Below are positions 6,057-6,242 of a stretch of 6,242 nucleotides of DNA, one piece after another. Source of the stretch: Prevotellaceae bacterium (GTDB lineage: Bacteria > Bacteroidota > Bacteroidia > Bacteroidales > UBA932); assembly GCA_031278135.1 (NCBI GenBank), contig JAITKY010000007.1, positions 1 through 6,242 on the forward strand, given 5' to 3'. Both the position numbers and the translations under genes were made by a program. The notes under the pieces were generated by a model that had not been told where the DNA came from, made no database searches, and saw only the letters and a list, made by a program, of their open reading frames with translations. The stretch's first letter is position 1. Each line of letters starts with the position of its first letter.

Positions 6057-6179
6057 CTATAATTTATCTGTAAAAGTATATTCACCCGAGCCTTTTTCGA
6101 CAGCGCCTTTTGTTGGTAACACTATCACTAATAATATTATTATTATCATGTAAGGACTAAGAAGTAAAACTGTACTCAT
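6057..6179 (-). CDS. Possible 40-residue single-pass membrane miniprotein, unrecognised
   Basis: ATG at 6179 opens a 40-codon frame ending in TAG at 6057. The product starts MSTVLLLSPYMIIIILLVIV and then turns into a short hydrophilic tail (LPTKGAVEKGSGEYTFTDKL). That gives one hydrophobic helix and a soluble end. The stop lies just before the -33 box of the next promoter (6036), so the frame fits neatly into its gap. The run of ATA codons comes from a low-complexity AT stretch, which weakens the case. No convincing promoter is visible in the remaining 63 bases, so it may be read from beyond the window edge. No family is recognised. Confidence 0.35.
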   Translation of the reverse strand: MSTVLLLSPYMIIIILLVIVLPTKGAVEKGSGEYTFTDKL

Positions 6180-6242
6180 ACGTATCTTTTTAAATTTTAA
6201 ATAATTATACTAAATAACAATTGGCTTTTTGCCAACTTTTTC
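6180..6242. other. AT-rich edge sequence with a small hairpin
   Basis: TTGGC and GCCAA (6221-6225 and 6231-6235) form a 5-base-pair stem with a T5 loop, followed on the plus strand by C and T5. It could be a weak plus-strand terminator, but no plus-strand gene leads into it. No gene or clear promoter is seen here. Confidence 0.4.

Noticed and set aside
6219..6242. Intrinsic terminator at the right edge
   Set aside because: The stem has only 5 base pairs and no plus-strand gene reads into it. It is kept only as a description of the edge sequence.

Overview
The window looks like chromosomal DNA of an AT-rich member of the Bacteroidota, most likely Bacteroidales. Three observations support this. 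The clearest promoters follow the Bacteroidota primary sigma pattern (TTTG, about 19 bases, TAnnTTTG) rather than -35/-10 boxes. Starts lack Shine-Dalgarno sequences. The gene types are also typical: a lipoprotein pairing an N-terminal DUF4369-like region with a TlpA-like thioredoxin domain, a proline dehydrogenase close to the mitochondrial type, and a TonB-dependent receptor. The species cannot be named from this sequence.

Left part (1-420): no gene. It holds a 169-base element (122-290) with imperfect terminal inverted repeats of about 30 bases and two perfect internal hairpins, then a perfect 16-base tandem duplication (317-348), then a promoter (372-401) for the first operon.

Plus-strand operon (421-2785): a periplasmic thioredoxin-like lipoprotein (CGPC active site) is followed after 2 bases by a monofunctional proline dehydrogenase. 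A strong intrinsic terminator closes the unit. One gene concerns envelope thiol redox, the other proline oxidation feeding electrons to quinone. A functional tie beyond co-transcription is unproven.

Middle (2786-3303): this looks empty at first, but the minus strand has a promoter-like pair (3163-3192) followed by two tandem small open frames of 49 and 43 codons separated by 2 bases. The second is a clear single-pass membrane miniprotein. Upstream of these lies the terminator of the receptor gene (3244-3277).

Right part (3304-6242), minus strand: a near-consensus promoter (6006-6036) drives an unrecognised 107-residue membrane-anchored protein and, 43 bases on, a 765-residue TonB-dependent outer-membrane receptor without a SusC-type N-terminal extension or a SusD partner. 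The receptor therefore probably imports a small ligand such as an iron complex, another metal complex or a cofactor. Further upstream is another possible single-pass miniprotein (40 residues, 6057-6179).

The best candidates for undescribed biology are the minus-strand miniprotein pair, the small protein upstream of the receptor with its odd GTG start and RPPPSL tail, and the composite hairpin element at 122-290. The larger genes are ordinary family members.
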